64,000 nt of DNA from contig UWYS01000016.1 in assembly GCA_900291925.1 (NCBI GenBank), positions 124,001 through 188,000 of the forward strand, given 5' to 3'. Position numbers and translations under genes: made by a program. Shown piece after piece: positions 31,390 through 43,555 of this stretch; the first letter of the stretch is position 1; each line of letters starts with the position of its first letter. Under the pieces are notes generated by a model, which did no database searches, was not told the origin of the DNA, and saw only the letters and a list, made by a program, of their open reading frames with translations. This DNA is from Thecaphora thlaspeos (Eukaryota > Basidiomycota > Ustilaginomycetes > Urocystidales > Glomosporiaceae).

Positions 31390-33643
31390 GGAGAGTCGCT
31401 GTAATGGCGGACGGGACCCTTTGGACGTCGAAAAGGGCGAGTCGGCGCTGGCTGGCGGGCGGCCCTGGTTTGTGTACCGGGCTCAGCAGGCTTGCCTTGC
31501 GCCACACGGAACGGAAGTGGGCAGGCGGCAGGGTTCGCTAAGGTGGACCAGGAAGGCTGGAAAAAGAAGGCTGGGAGACGTCGAGGCCTGTATGCTGATC
31601 GGTCCCCTCGTCCTCTCTATCAACAGTGCGTCAATACCTGTCGCTAAGCTCCGCTCCCGCTTGCAGCTGCCGTGATGGGAGATCGCACCGACAAGAGGTG
31701 GACCAGTGGAGTGGGGTGATGAAACAGTCAGACTCGCTGGTGCATCTGGCGGACTGCGCCAGATCGACGACGGGCAGTGAGCAGGGAGAGAAGATCAAGG
31801 AAACGTCGGAGAAGGGGGATGAACGAGAGGGTAGGGGGCGGTTGGGAAATCGAGAGAGAGATGACAAAGCGGACAGTCAGCTTGCGATACAAGGAATTGA
31901 GAGGAGTCGAGCCAGGAGTTTCTGGGCGCCTCGCCGCCGAGCCCATGCCTCCTGAGCGGCCATTTCGACGTAGTAATGGGCCCGCTGCCTCTGGCATACC
32001 TCAGCGCCGTTCTACTTAGGGCGCAGCCGGGCAGGATCGAGCACCGACTGCAAGGTTCCCTTTGTTTGTAGCAATAGGGGTCTTTCGCCAACGTGCACAC
32101 AGGTCGGCAGAAGCAAGCTAGAGGGAGGCACTACGCACCTACAGAGCGTGGGCCCTCGGGCGCTTTGCCTGGTGGTGTGGTCCGAGTGGCGTAACCGGTA
32201 CTATCGGGTGAGGGTCGGTCGAAAGGTGTGCTGAGGAGCTCTTGTCGATGTTTGTCGGTGATGGGTAGTGGAGTGTGGGGAAGGTAGTGGGTGGTGGCGA
32301 TGAGCGGCGTTGAGGTGTTGGTTGTCGTTTGTCGTTTGTCGGTGGTGGTGGTGGTGGTGGTGGCGGTGGCGGTGGTGGCGGTTGGTCGGGTCAATGCAGA
32401 GCGAGCGGTCGAGTCGAATTTCGGGAGGCAGGTGAGCGTGGAGCCGGCAGGTCAAGAGGCGGCTCAACTCAGCCTGGCGGCGTCGGTGGGCGCGATGGGA
32501 GATCCTATAGGTACTCACTCACTCAGGTCAAGCCTGCCAGCCGGCCAGCCAGCCAGCCAACGTCCTAGACGCAGCGCGCATCGTCGTCGCCGCGGCGGCC
32601 AGGCTAGGCAGGCCAGGGGTACGCAGCTGAGCGTAGCGTCCTGGCATGACTTTACGCCGGCCCGTAATCAGCTCAATACATGGCCTTCGCCACGGCCGCG
32701 GCGGCTCGGCGCCCGTACTGACAGCCAATCAGTCTATCGGCCTGTTCGCTTTAGCTTGGCCTGGTTAGGCTGCCTGTCGCGGCTCGCTGCACTCGATGTC
32801 GACTCCTCCCTCTGTCGCCCGTCTCGCCGGCTGCGCTCCACCTTGCTTGCCGTGCTCTCGCTCCTTTGTGACGGACGGCTGGCCGGCTGGCAGGCTGCTG
32901 AGCAGCGATCGGGGGCGGCGTGCTGCGCCGATTTTTCCGTCTTTGCGCCGATGGAGGCGCGACGTCCTCTGGCCTCTTCTTCCCTAGCCTTCCTTGCTCG
33001 TTTCTCGTCTCGCCCCTCTTTCTCACGTCACGTCATCTCACGCCGAAATCACACATCCCGCATCACAGCTACCCTTGCGGTGGGACCCTTTCCCGACGGG
33101 GGGGGGGGGGCATCGGGACGCGCCATGACTGCCGCGCAAGGGAGACAGGCGAAAGAGGCCTAAGCGTCACACACATGCACACACCTCGAGACTACAAAAC
33201 GCAGTTCTCTCTCGCCATTGCTCTTTCGCTCGCGACGCCGAGGTTCGCTCTTGACTCGCCCCTCTCGGCGGATCCCGATGCGGCTGGTCATGCATAGCGA
33301 GACCGACAGCTAGACTTGGTTCGAGATGGGGCCAAGCAGGGCCGCCCGGCGGCTGGGCGGAAGGTGCAGTCAGCCACGCAGGCGGCGTCGGTCGGGAGCG
33401 CCTCTGCACGACGGCCCTCGACGCGTGTCGGACGTGTGCCGGGCAGGCAAGGGAAGCGACACCCCCGCCCAGCTACAATACTGTACGTGTCACCCACACG
33501 CAACGCCCAGCACCGAGACCGTCCCGTCGCCTCTTCCGGCCACTCCCTGCCGCCTTCCGGCCCCAGCCGCAACGCAACCATCGCGCCGCAGTCTCGGCCG
33601 AAGGGCCTACAGGGTGACAAGAGTCGACGCCAACCTTGCCAAG
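31390..33643. other. Divergent promoter region UFD4/PMS1
   Basis: 2.25 kb between the starts of UFD4 (-) and PMS1 (+). It holds a GGT-rich run near 32341-32383, repeated CCAG(C) near 32535-32560, an 11-base G-run near 33100, one TACTGTA (33479) and an ACGCGT (33421). A long open frame at 32291-33163 is simple-sequence translation and is not accepted as a gene. Confidence 0.55.
33421..33426. promoter_or_regulatory. MCB-like ACGCGT upstream of PMS1
   Basis: ACGCGT, the MluI cell-cycle box that in yeasts drives G1/S expression of replication and repair genes, lies 218 bases before the PMS1 ATG. A single copy, so only suggestive. Confidence 0.3.
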
Positions 33644-36600
33644 ATGGCCGCCGCCGCTGCCGCCATCCGACCAATCTCAGAGGGCGACATCCACCGCATC
33701 ACCAGCGGACAGGTCGTCCTCGACCTCCAGACCGCCGTCAAGGAGCTCGTCGAGAACGCCCTCGACGCCGGCGCTACAAACATAGGTAGGTCCCCAAGCC
33801 GGACTCATACTCAGTCATGGCAGCCTCAACTGCCCCCGGCCCTTCGCCAGTTCCCTCCCCCCTTCCTATTTCGTTTCCGTTTTCACTTTTTCCCTTTCCT
33901 TCCCGCTCACCTCTCTTCCCTCTCTGCCAATCCTTTGCTTTGTCGCTTTCTGCGCGTGTAGAGGTCCGCTTCAAGGACTACGGCGCCGAGGCCATCGAGG
34001 TTATCGACAACGGCTCCGGCATAGATGCAACCAATTACGAGGGTATAGGTGAGCAGCGGCGGCCCGGCGCGGCACAGCGAGACAAGGCGAACCTCTTGCG
34101 GCACACCTAGCTCATCCTGAATCCGCTGCGGTGCCACCTTCGTCCGTCGCCACTCCCATTTTTCCCCTCAGCCCTAAAGCACCATACCTCCAAGCTTGCC
34201 AGCTTCAGCGACCTCGCTCTGGTCCGGACGTTTGGCTTTCGCGGAGAGGCGCTCTCGTCGCTCTGTGCACTTGGACAGGTATCGCTACACACCGCCACCG
34301 TCGACGACGCACCCGTCGGCACGCTGATCGAGCTCGACCACGCCGGCACGGTCAGGGCCAAGGACAAGAAGGCCGCTCGACAGCGCGGCACCACCGTCAC
34401 CGTCACCGGCCTCTTCAATAGCCTGCCCGTCCGGCGCAAAGAGTTTGTGAAGAATCTCAAGCGCGAGTACGCCAAGACGCAGAACCTCCTCCAGGCCTAC
34501 GCGCTAATCAGCAAGGGCGTACGCTGGACCTCGAGCAATCAGCCAAGGGCCGGCAAGAGGACGCCGCAATTCTCCGTTAGCTCGTCGACGTCGACGTCCG
34601 CGTCGTCTGCCTCGGCCTCGAATAGCAACAGCAGCTACCTCGTCTCCAATGCATCGGCCCTTTTCGGCGCACGCGTCGGACCGACGCTGATGCCTCTGAA
34701 TCTCACCCTGTCCTTTGAACCGGTACGGTCGCCGTACGACGACCGGAAGCAGCGGCGGGCCGACGCAGACGTCACCGACGAAGGCAAGAGCGAAGTTGAG
34801 GCGGAAACTGGCGGCGGCGACGACAACGATGACTATGATGAACAGCCAGAGGCCTCCGAGACAACCGCGAAGGTGGTCGGCCTCATCTCCAAGCCGACAC
34901 TAGGCAACGGGCGCAGCTCGTCCGACCGGCAGTTCTTTTACATCAACGGCAGACCGTGGGAGGCCGGCCGGATCTCGCGCGCCTTTAACGAAATCTACAA
35001 GCAGTACAACACCAGCCAGGTCCCCTTCGTAATCGCCGACTTCCGTCTCCCGACGGACTCGTACGACGTCAACGTTAGCCCGGACAAGCGAACCATCTTC
35101 CTGCACGAGGAGGCACGGCTGGTCGAAAAGGTCAAGGAAAAGCTCGACGAGATTTTTGCGCCGACCCGAGGCGTTTTCCGGGTTGGCGGGGCTGGTCAGT
35201 CCCTAAGGGCATTGGCAGTGACGCAGTCCAAGCTGACGGGTTTCGAGCCGAGGCTAGCGTCGAGACGACTGGCGACACAAGTGATGGAAGCGACGGCGAC
35301 GGATGGAGACGACAATGACGATGACGATGACCACGAAAGGCCGAGTATGGTCCGAAGGGACAGGGGCGAGGACGCTGACAGTGCTGCCTCGGAGGATGAG
35401 CCACACGATACTATCGACTCGCAAGGTGGACCGAATCAGGTGCTATCTCAGGAGGTGCAACGCACGACAGGGGACGCCGTCCACGTCGTTGCTCCAAAAG
35501 ACGATTCGCTACAGGGCGACGACACAGGATCACCGACAGCCGCCGAGGGGGAACGTTGGGAGTCACCTCAGCCGCCGGAACGAATGCACAAAGCCACCCT
35601 GGACACGACCCGCGCATCCTGGTCGCCTGCCAAGCGGCTGCGACAAACGCCAGCGCACGTCACCTCATCGTCGTCGTCGCCGTCGCTGGACTGCCTGCTA
35701 GGGAGCCCTTCGCAGCCTTCCTCGCCCTCCAGCAGACGCGAGGAGCGTCCCAAGGTCGATCTGATCAAGTCGCTTACCAGCTTGGCGCTGCCGGGCAGCC
35801 AGATTTCCGAGATGCTGCGAGCACGCCGACAGGACGAAGCGGGAATGCTCGATGGGGACCGCCTGCAGAGGCTCGAGTACGCAGAAGAGGGAGTGGCAGA
35901 GGAGCAGGATATGGACTTGGAAGGAGACGCCGTCCAAAGGGGCGAGAGTGACGAGGACGAGACGGGACCGCTCTCGTCGATCGTCGGCTCCGAGCCCGAA
36001 CCCGAGGATGACGAGCTAGCGCAAGGCCGGGCTTCCGATGGTGCAGACGAAACGTCGCACTGCGCTTGCCCGCACGAGCATGATGTCCCGATGGATCTCA
36101 TCGAAGGGAAACGTCAAGAAGAGACCGCTGATGCCGAGGAGCGTCTCCGCAACCTCGCTGCGCTGAACGAGACGCTGGAGGGGGAAAACGAGGAAGAGCC
36201 GATTCAGAGCGTCGAGCTGGAGCCGCCAACGACAGCAGCGACAGGGGCAGACGCAGGCGCAGACGCAGACCTGGGCGAGGAAGGAGGGCCCACGCTCAGA
36301 TTCGACCTCGACGCGATCCGCCAGCGTCTTCGTCGTCGGGCCTCCCTCCTCCGCGGCGAGTCTGCAATGCCTTCGTCAATACACGCGCCCTCCACCTTGG
36401 CAGCAGGAGAGGCCGACGGTGCGGAATCTGCTGCAGCGATGCTTGCCGCCGCAGCCTCTGCGGGGCTCCAAGAGGCTGGCATCACCAATCGGGACGCCGC
36501 GTCCGTCGAGGCCTCACTCAACCGCATCATCCACAAATCCGACTTCGTCTCGATGGAGGTGATCGGCCAGTTCAATCTAGGCTTCATTATCGCGCGTCGT

Positions 36601-37386
36601 CGCCTCGCGCCTTCCCTGTCCCGTCCGGCCTCGGACGCAGCACCGTTGGACACCGACAGCGGAGGCGCGATGGACGACCTTTTCATCATCGACCAGCACG
36701 CCTCGGACGAGAAGTACAATTTCGAGACGCTCCAGCTCGAGACAAAGATCCAGTCGCAGCGTCTGATCCTGCCGCGGCCGCTGGAGCTGAGCGCGTCGAA
36801 CGAGCTCGTGGCAGGCGAGCACATTGAGACGCTGAAGCGAAACGGCTTCGAGATTGAGGTCGAGGAGAACGGGTTGCCCGGGCGCAGGATCAAGCTGATC
36901 GCGCAGCCCGTTAGCAAGGGGACGGTGTTTGGCGTCAAAGGTGAGCAGCATGCAGTCTCCTTACCCTTCCACGTCGCTCGCAGCCATCTGATCCTGTCGC
37001 GATAAGACCCTTCTTTCCCCCTTACGCGCACACATACAGACCTCGAGGAGCTCCTGTACCTGTTGCGCGACATTACGCCCTCCTCGCCCGCCACGCTCTC
37101 TGTGCGCTGCACGAAGGCGCGCGCAATGTTTGCCTCGCGCGCCTGCCGCAGAAGCGTCATGATCGGGACGGCGCTCCAGCACCGACAGATGAAGCGCATC
37201 CTCCAGCACATGGGCGAGATCGAGCAGCCATGGAACTGCCCGCACGGTAGACCGACGATGCGCCACCTCGTCTGCCTCCGTGCCACCGACAGAATGTCGT
37301 CGCAGTCGCGGCAGCCGACGACAGGCGGGACGGCCAAGCGGAGACATGGTGAGAAGAAGGTAGAGTGGCGGAAAATGATGATCTAG
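33644..37386 (+). CDS. PMS1: DNA mismatch repair endonuclease PMS1 (MutL family)
   Basis: Partner of Mlh1 in nuclear mismatch repair. Exons 33644-33785, 33962-34048, 34172-36940 and 37040-37386 give 1114 residues. The N-terminal GHKL ATPase is complete: [26 protein letters not shown] and [13 protein letters not shown] long, acidic, variable linker separates it from the C-terminal domain, which carries [10 protein letters not shown], the metal-dependent nicking motif [21 protein letters not shown] and [11 protein letters not shown]. These C-terminal motifs mark the PMS2/yeast Pms1 type with an active endonuclease. The protein ends with a Lys/Arg-rich extension. Confidence 0.95.
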
Positions 37387-37736
37387 CGGCGAGGAGATGG
37401 CATGGTGGCCATGCAGGACGAGAGAAGATAGACTGGCACGCTGCTCGTGTTAAAGGCAGCGGGGAGGTGAATCTAGAAGGGCAACGTGCAATCAGACCCT
37501 GGCATTGCCGCTTCAGCTCTCGTTCCATCTGCTCTTCGTCCGCTGTGCTGCTTATAGCCCAGGACGGGGTGCCCAAGAGGTTGCCTCGACACTTGTCTAG
37601 CCTTAGAAACACTTCGCTGTAGTGTGGCCGCAGCCACCCTCGCATCGACCGATATCCTTCCGTCGGCCCCGACCTTCTGGCGCCCCGTATCGTCGACAGC
37701 ACCCAAGAACGCCGCCCTGCGAGGCGTCATGGACAA
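37387..37736. other. Intergenic, convergent 3' regions
   Basis: 350 bases between the ends of PMS1 (+) and the unrecognised minus-strand gene. Nothing seen in it. Confidence 0.6.
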
Positions 37737-38300
37737 TCATGACATTCTGTAGTCCCTACCGATCGCGAGTGTACTCTCTGCGTCGCCACCTTCTATGTCC
37801 ATGAGCTCCTCTCCCTTGGGTCCCCACCCATCGACCTGAACTCCTACTGTCCTAGCTTTGATGCTGACCGCCTCCCTCTCTCTCCATATTGCCGCTAGGG
37901 CCGCGACGTACCTCTTCCTCCTCGTTTCGCTATTCATATCTTCCACCACTACCATCCCTTCCTCGTCATCCTGCTCGTCTGGTGTACCGTCGAGGCCTGG
38001 CGAGCGGACAGGAACCATTTCGTACTCTTCCTCGCAGACACCATCGGCGTCGAGACGCCTACCGTTCGAGCGAGGCAGGGGTGGTAGTAGGGATAGTTGT
38101 CGTTCGACTTTATCCTGCGCTTCGTCGAGGTGTTGCAGGTGGTTGTAGATCTCTGTCCGTAGATTCGAGACGTGCGGGTGAGTATCCAGCGCGGCGGCGT
38201 CAAGAACTCGCATCGACGCTTCCTTGGAGACCAGAGGGACAATTGAGGCGGAGGAGGAGGACGCAGAATCTGAACGAGGAGAGAGAGGTGTCAGCGTCAA
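37737..38300 (-). CDS. Unrecognised small protein, N-terminus uncertain
   Basis: An open frame of 187 codons ending at 37737. The part from Met at 38213 onward has coding character: a predicted helical segment (VSNLRTEIYNHLQHLDEAQD), an acidic middle, and RKRYVAALAAIWREREAVSI towards the end. No family recognised. The N-terminus is not settled. The same frame continues upstream through a Ser/Pro-rich stretch to an ATG at 38393, broken by one TAG at 38349-38351. Alternatively an intron ends at a CAG just before the DSASSSS codons (about 38277). Without transcripts the start cannot be fixed. Confidence 0.45.
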   Translation of the reverse strand: MTLTPLSPRSDSASSSSASIVPLVSKEASMRVLDAAALDTHPHVSNLRTEIYNHLQHLDEAQDKVERQLSLLPPLPRSNGRRLDADGVCEEEYEMVPVRSPGLDGTPDEQDDEEGMVVVEDMNSETRRKRYVAALAAIWREREAVSIKARTVGVQVDGWGPKGEELMDIEGGDAESTLAIGRDYRMS

Positions 38301-40276
38301 TGAAGAGGTGATGCTGTCGCTGGGAGAGCTGGAGGGCGTCGAGGAACCCTAGGCAGTCTGAGAACGAGAGCTCCACAGCGAGAAACGCGACATGCTCGCG
38401 ACATTGTGGACGGCGCCGGAGTTGTGGATGAGCTGTTCCGCCGAGAGAGAGGAGAGCTAAGGGAGCGAAACGGAGCTGTCTGTCGCAGCGAGGATGTTGA
38501 TGTTTAGTCGGTTCAAGATGACAAAGATGAGCGGGGGGGGGCAGACAAAACCTGCTCGATATCCAAGTGAGCGACCGGCGTCGGGACCTCATCCTCTCCG
38601 TAGGACCCCCCTGCTGGCCGTCAATCGCCGCGATAGCCCATGCGTTCTTTCGTCAAAGCGCTGTAACCAGATCGAGCGCAAAGCGAATCGAAAAGATAGG
38701 GCGGACGTGTCCTGGAACAAGGTCCGGAGAAGAAGCTGCCAAAGATAAAGGACCTCAGAGATAGGCGGACCGGCGGCCTACGTCCCAAGACCGGCCTTCC
38801 GGACATATCGGGCTGAAGAATATCGATCTCTGGCGCCTATCGGGCACCAAGTTTCGACTTCTGGACCTGTCGGGCGAGAGGATCCCGCTCCCGGACATAT
38901 CGATTCCAGGACTTATCGGGCGAGAGGCGCGAAAACGCGGCATTCGAATATATCAAGCTCCCGGACACATCGCGCAAGGAATCGGGGTTCCTGGACATAT
39001 CCGGCAGCCGGGCATACTGAGAAGCTGCGGCTCCCTGGATATCGGGCTTCAGAATCTATCGGGCGAGACAGCGCAGCTCCCGGATATATCGGGCTCGAGT
39101 ATCAGGGGCTAACGTGCGTGTCCTGGAAATAACGAGCCCCCGGGCATATCGGGTACACGGACTCTTCGGGTGAAAGCGCATTGCCCTTCCATCTCGCTCG
39201 AGCCCGATCCCTCCGCCCCGGGTTGGCGGATCGGGGCGCGGTTGGCGAAGCGCGGCCTTGGACTCAGCTATGTTCAAGTCGCCGGCGGTCATACGCATCT
39301 GGATTGTCCTCAGCTCTCGGACTGAGCATGCGGTACCGCTACCTGCTGAGCATATGAGTGGCGTCGTCGCCGTCTTTTTGCATTTCGCACGTCCGAGGCG
39401 AGGTGGTCGGTGGTCGGTCAAGCGTAGTCGAACCCCTTCGGCCGAGACGTGCGCACGGACGACCTCTCGGACGGTCTGATCTCAAGGGAGGTGGTTGTTT
39501 GATGAGTGACACAGCTACTGAGGCGCTCTTGAGTCCGCCACAGGGCCGACATTTGCTTGCTTGTATGGCGTGGTTTACTGGCGTTCCAAGGGCAGGATCG
39601 CCTTTGCCAGGGCGCGTGAGAGGGGCAAGGAGCGGGCACGAAGCGCTCCCTCCCTGCACGGAGCTTTTTACCGCGCCCAGCCTCGCTTTAGCTTGTCCTT
39701 AGCTTTCCCCCTAGCTCCTGCTCCCTGGTAAACAAGCACGCACGGCCTATGAGGAAGGTCACAGTGGAGTAAAGGTGGTGCTGTTGTTGATCTGTCTTTG
39801 TGTAGCATGTGGTCAAGAACATTAGAGGTTCGCCGCCCTCGGGCTTGCCTGGTATACTGTATGTAAGTAGCATGCTGCAGCATCGTCCTCGCATTTTTCT
39901 CCTACGCGTGTAGGTAACTTACCTCTGTCAAGCTCTACGGAGGGTGATGCTCGCCTTCCTGGTGGCACAGCATGGGGATGCCAAGCAAGCCGCTTTCTGA
40001 GATGCCTTCTGGGAGGCCGATGGCTTTCCAGAAGGCCTAGGCCCCGTAAGGCCTAGACCTCGGTGTCGGATGTGAGTACTCCGACGGCGACTCAGGGACA
40101 GACCGCAGCCCGATTGGTCCGATGCCCGATACTTGGCCCGATTGCCAGCATTTCTCGTCCGACTTGAGGCAAGCAAAATGACCCCAAAATCTCACAAAAT
40201 GTGTCTTGTCTAAGGTGCTCCCAAGAGCTTGTCTCAAGTGCCTGCATCAAGACAGAAGAATCCAACATTCCTAGTA
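38301..40276. other. Intergenic with decayed minisatellite
   Basis: Nearly 2 kb without a supported gene, containing the minisatellite at 38795-39155 and a TACTGTA at 39855. The left flank of the transposon begins at 40277. Confidence 0.55.
38795..39155. repeat. Degenerate minisatellite based on CGGACATATCGGGC
   Basis: About twelve diverged copies of a core like CCCGGACATATCGGGC, several followed by GAGAG, spaced mostly 20-35 bases apart (for example near 38803, 38838, 38868, 38894, 38914, 38944, 38968, 38996, 39040, 39056, 39086 and 39144). Copies differ by point changes and indels, so the array is old. Confidence 0.75.
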
Positions 40277-40353
40277 ACACATGTCCCTGGGAATCTGGCC
40301 TCCCTAGGAATCTGGCCAAAAAATATACTCATCAGCCTTCCTCACCACCACCA
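40277..40353. repeat. Left terminal inverted repeat
   Basis: Begins ACACATGTCCCTGGGAATCT next to TA and pairs with 42166-42242 inverted. Mismatches are mainly CpG against TpG or CpA. Confidence 0.8.
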
Positions 40354-40455
40354 CCACCCTTGCCACCACTGCTACACCACCTGCACTAAATCTTGCTCTC
40401 TGGAACAGCACAGCAGCACCTCTGTACTGCCAACACCCTGCCAAACACTGCTGCC

Positions 40456-42072
40456 CACAGGGAACAGCAGACTCTCTCACCAGCCACCAAGGCCACTCTT
40501 GCCACCCACATTGAGTGCTGCACCAATCAAGGCTTCCCCCTCACCCCAGCAATGGTCTGGGAGTATGCTGGAACACTGCAACTGCCTGTAGAGGCTGGCA
40601 GCCACCATCAGGTGAGGGAGCTGGGCCAGAACTGGGTGCAGCACTACCTTGAGCACCACCCACAGCTCTAGAGAATCAGCGCATGGATGGTGCCTCATTC
40701 AACAACCTCAGCTGCTTCTATGCCAACTTTTCCTGCACCATCAGCCAGTACAACATTGCGCAAGACCAGAACTACAACATGGACAAGACTGGCATCATCA
40801 TGGGGTTCAGCAGACATCAGAAGGTCATTGTCCCTGTCAAGAAGAAGAATGCCTTCCATGTCCATCCAGGCAACCATGAGTCCACCACTGTTGTCAAGTG
40901 CATTGGCTCTAGCAGCCTCTTTCTTGACCCGCTTGTGATCTGGAAAGGCACATGGCACCAGCTTGGAGATCACAGGAGGATGGAGGGACTGGGCCCCAAC
41001 TGGCACTTTTCTGTCTTGCCAAAGGGCTGGACAAGCAATGATTTGGCGCTCAAGTGGCTTCAGCAGGTCTTTGAGCCATAAACCAAGCCAACTGGGGCTC
41101 AAAAGGGTGAGTGGCAGCTGCTGCTCCTTGATGGACATGCCTTGCATGTCTCTGTTGGCTTCTGCAACCAGTGCTGGAAGCACCACATTGTGCCAGTCTG
41201 CTTTCCATCTCATGTCACCCACATTATCCAGCCTCTTTGGCCCCATCAAGGACAGCTATGGCTGCCAGGTTGCTGCTCTTGGTGGCACAAAGGAGGTTGA
41301 CCACATCCACTTTGCTTGGTTCTATGCCAAGGCCCACAGCAAGATCAAGGATGCTGCAGTATGCAAGGCTTTTTCAGATGTGGGTCTGATGGTGCTACCC
41401 TCCCCTGAGAAGGTCCTCTTGATGCTCCCTGGCTACAAGCCATCTTGCCAAGAGATGTTGCCACCTGCACAGGAGCCCTTCTTTGATACTCCAAGGAAGC
41501 CATAGTGTTTTGAAGCCCTCCTCAACAACTATAAGCACAGCACAGACAAGAGAGAGAGGAGCTGCATTTGCTGCAAGCTGCAGAAGGGGTTTGACAAGTT
41601 GTTCTATGGCTGCAAACTGGTCCAAGAGAAGGAGCAATGCAGCAAGTCACCACTCAAGACAACCTCTGAGGCAGGCAACTGTCACTACATCAGCAAGGAC
41701 ACCATGATCAGCCAAGCAACAGGAGAGCACCTGTGGGAAGAGAGGATTGCAAAGGACATTGCAGAGCAGCAGAGGAAGGAGGAACAAGAGCAAGCAGCCA
41801 CTGAGAAGGCCAGCAAGGCAGATGCTGCAACACCAACAAAGAAGACAGCAAGGAAGGCAGCATCAAGCAAGGCAAAGGGCAAAGCCAAAGCGGCTGATGT
41901 TGTGCAACCACCCCCTCTAGCACCTGCTGAGCCTGTAGAGGCACTGCCAGCACCACCCCAACTTGCTGTTGATCCTGCTTCTGCTGGACCAAGCTCTCTT
42001 GCCTTGTATGACCCCTGGCTCCTCTTCCCAAACCCATCTGGCAGCAGTTCTGGACCAGGCAAGCAAAGCTGA
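40456..42072 (+). pseudogene. Broken DDE transposase of the pogo-type element
   Basis: Four reading-frame pieces can be ordered: an HTH/CENP-B part, a first DDE part (40683-41078), a second DDE part after a TAA (41082-41230), and a third in another frame (from 41229, with FGPIKDSYGCQVAALGG). A Lys/Ala-rich tail follows in 41599-42072. Stops and frame changes rule out a functional product. Confidence 0.8.
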
Positions 42073-42165
42073 GCATGTACTATTTGGAGCAAGTGTTGAA
42101 CTGATTGCAGTGCTTGTCTGGTGTGCTTGACAGAGTGCAGATGGTGTAGCAGTGATGGCAAGGGT

Positions 42166-42242
42166 GGTGGTGGTGAGGAAGGCCGACAGGTAGATTTTTT
42201 TGGCCGGATTCCTAGGGAGGCCGGATTCCCAGGGAAACACGT
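42166..42242. repeat. Right terminal inverted repeat
   Basis: Inverted partner of 40277-40353; read inward on the minus strand it begins ACGTGTTTCCCTGGGAATCC next to TA. This copy keeps more CpG sites than the left one. Confidence 0.8.
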
Positions 42243-43555
42243 TATGTACACTCTTCGAGAGGCCTGTCGTGTCGGGCTTCGACGTGGGACGGGCCGCAGG
42301 CGTGCGGGCGTGCCTGTCGTCGCTCGAGTGGCCGGAAGCGAAAAATCGCGAAAGCCGCGCCTCCGCCTCGCCGCAAAAGAGCAGGCAGGCGGCGTTTGCG
42401 CTGCCTGGCTTTTTGCTTGCCATCAGCGCTGCCATCGCGCTGGGTGAGGCAACAGAGGCAGAGAGGCGTGAGGGGGAAGCACGTTGACTTCGGTCGGCCA
42501 GAGCGCCAGGTCTCGCTCCACTTTTCCTCTGGCTGGTCTAGAGACCAGACACCACAGGCCAGGCCTACACCACCCACCCCCGCCCGCCCGACGCTATCCG
42601 CCATCACCTGCTCAGCTTTCTCTTCCTCATTCTTTTCCTCGCCCGTCTCCTCCTTCATCCCAGACTAGCGCCTCCGACGACATCGCCCTAGCCACATCAT
42701 CACTACCATCACCACCACCACCGCCGCCGCCGTCCAGACGCAATCAGCATCACGCCAGCATCCACCCCAAGCTGGACCTCTCTCCCTTCACACATACGTG
42801 TGCGCCCTTTCACCAGAGTGGCCCTCGTTTCTCGGTGACTACGCCTGCTTTCCGACAACGCGCCCCGACAACGCGCGCTCCTCTCGCCCTTTGCCTCGGC
42901 GTCACACCACCCGCCCCGTTCGGAACGGTTCCAAGTCATTTGAAGCTTTTCGATCCGCTCCTCCTTTGGCCACGTACTGTTAAGGATCCGACACGCCCGG
43001 ATCCTGCCTTCGGTTGCTCCTCTCCTTCCTCCACTACACTCTCTCGACACAGCACAGGCTTCTGCTTCCCTTCGGCCTCCCTTGCCCTCGCGTTGCATTG
43101 CTGTATTCACTCGCAAGAAGCGCCCGCCTCACCTTCCCGTCCTTGTCCTTCCGCCCTTGATTCACGCCCCTCCTTTCGCCCCTCGCACGTCTGTCAGACG
43201 TCCAAGACGGGCTCTAGCGCATGCGATACCCACCGTCCAGCCACGTCATCCGCCACCTGCCACTTCCTTATCATCGCCATCGCCACGGCCAGCTAGAGAC
43301 CTTCAGTTGATCTTGCACCAGCGGCCCTACTATCGGCTAGCCGTCTCACACACGTTCGCCCTGCTCCGCTGTGCTAATCGCTTCCATCCATCCCAAGTCG
43401 TTTTGCGAGCTGATTGAGCCCGCGTCCCTTGGTTGACCACTCGCTACGTGCAAGCCCCCGTCGACGTCACGCGCCTCCCGCCTTCTTCGTCCCTTCTCCC
43501 GTCGAGCCCGCCCCTCTCCCTGTCTCCGGGGCTCAGCTAGTCTGTCTGGTCTCCC
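42243..43555. other. Intergenic: kinase promoter and leader
   Basis: 1.3 kb, pyrimidine-rich towards the kinase ATG, including a (CCA/CCG) run near 42705-42735. An open frame of 270 codons at 42484-43296 is translation of this C-rich DNA and not accepted. Confidence 0.55.

Larger units (their letters stand above)
40277..42242 (+). mobile_element. Inactive pogo/Fot1-type DNA transposon
   Basis: 1966-base element flanked by TA on both sides, the target site of the Tc1/mariner-pogo superfamily. Imperfect terminal inverted repeats of about 75 bases match, for example TCCCTGGGAATCTGGCCTCC on the left against the same with CCGG on the right. Inside are remnants of a CENP-B/HTH domain (about 40456-40671) and a DDE domain: QNYNMDKTGIIMGFSRHQK, LLLLDGHALHVS, then THIIQPL and FGPIKDSYGCQ. 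Lesions: TAG at 40669-40671 with a frame change just after it, TAA at 41079-41081 where the family has Gln, and a frame change after THIIQPL. CpG is scarce here although common in the flanks, and most TIR mismatches are transitions. Confidence 0.85.

Noticed and set aside
32291..33163. 290-codon open frame with Val-rich start
   Set aside because: Translation of a GGT repeat and of G/C-rich promoter DNA between UFD4 and PMS1.
36204..37337. 377-codon open frame on the minus strand
   Set aside because: Antisense to the C-terminal part of PMS1; no recognisable domain.
38795..39155. CRISPR array
   Set aside because: The copies are diverged and irregularly spaced with no unique equal-length spacers, and the genome is eukaryotic.
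42484..43296. 270-codon open frame upstream of the LAMMER kinase
   Set aside because: Pro/Ser-rich translation of a pyrimidine-rich leader; no ATG context or motif.
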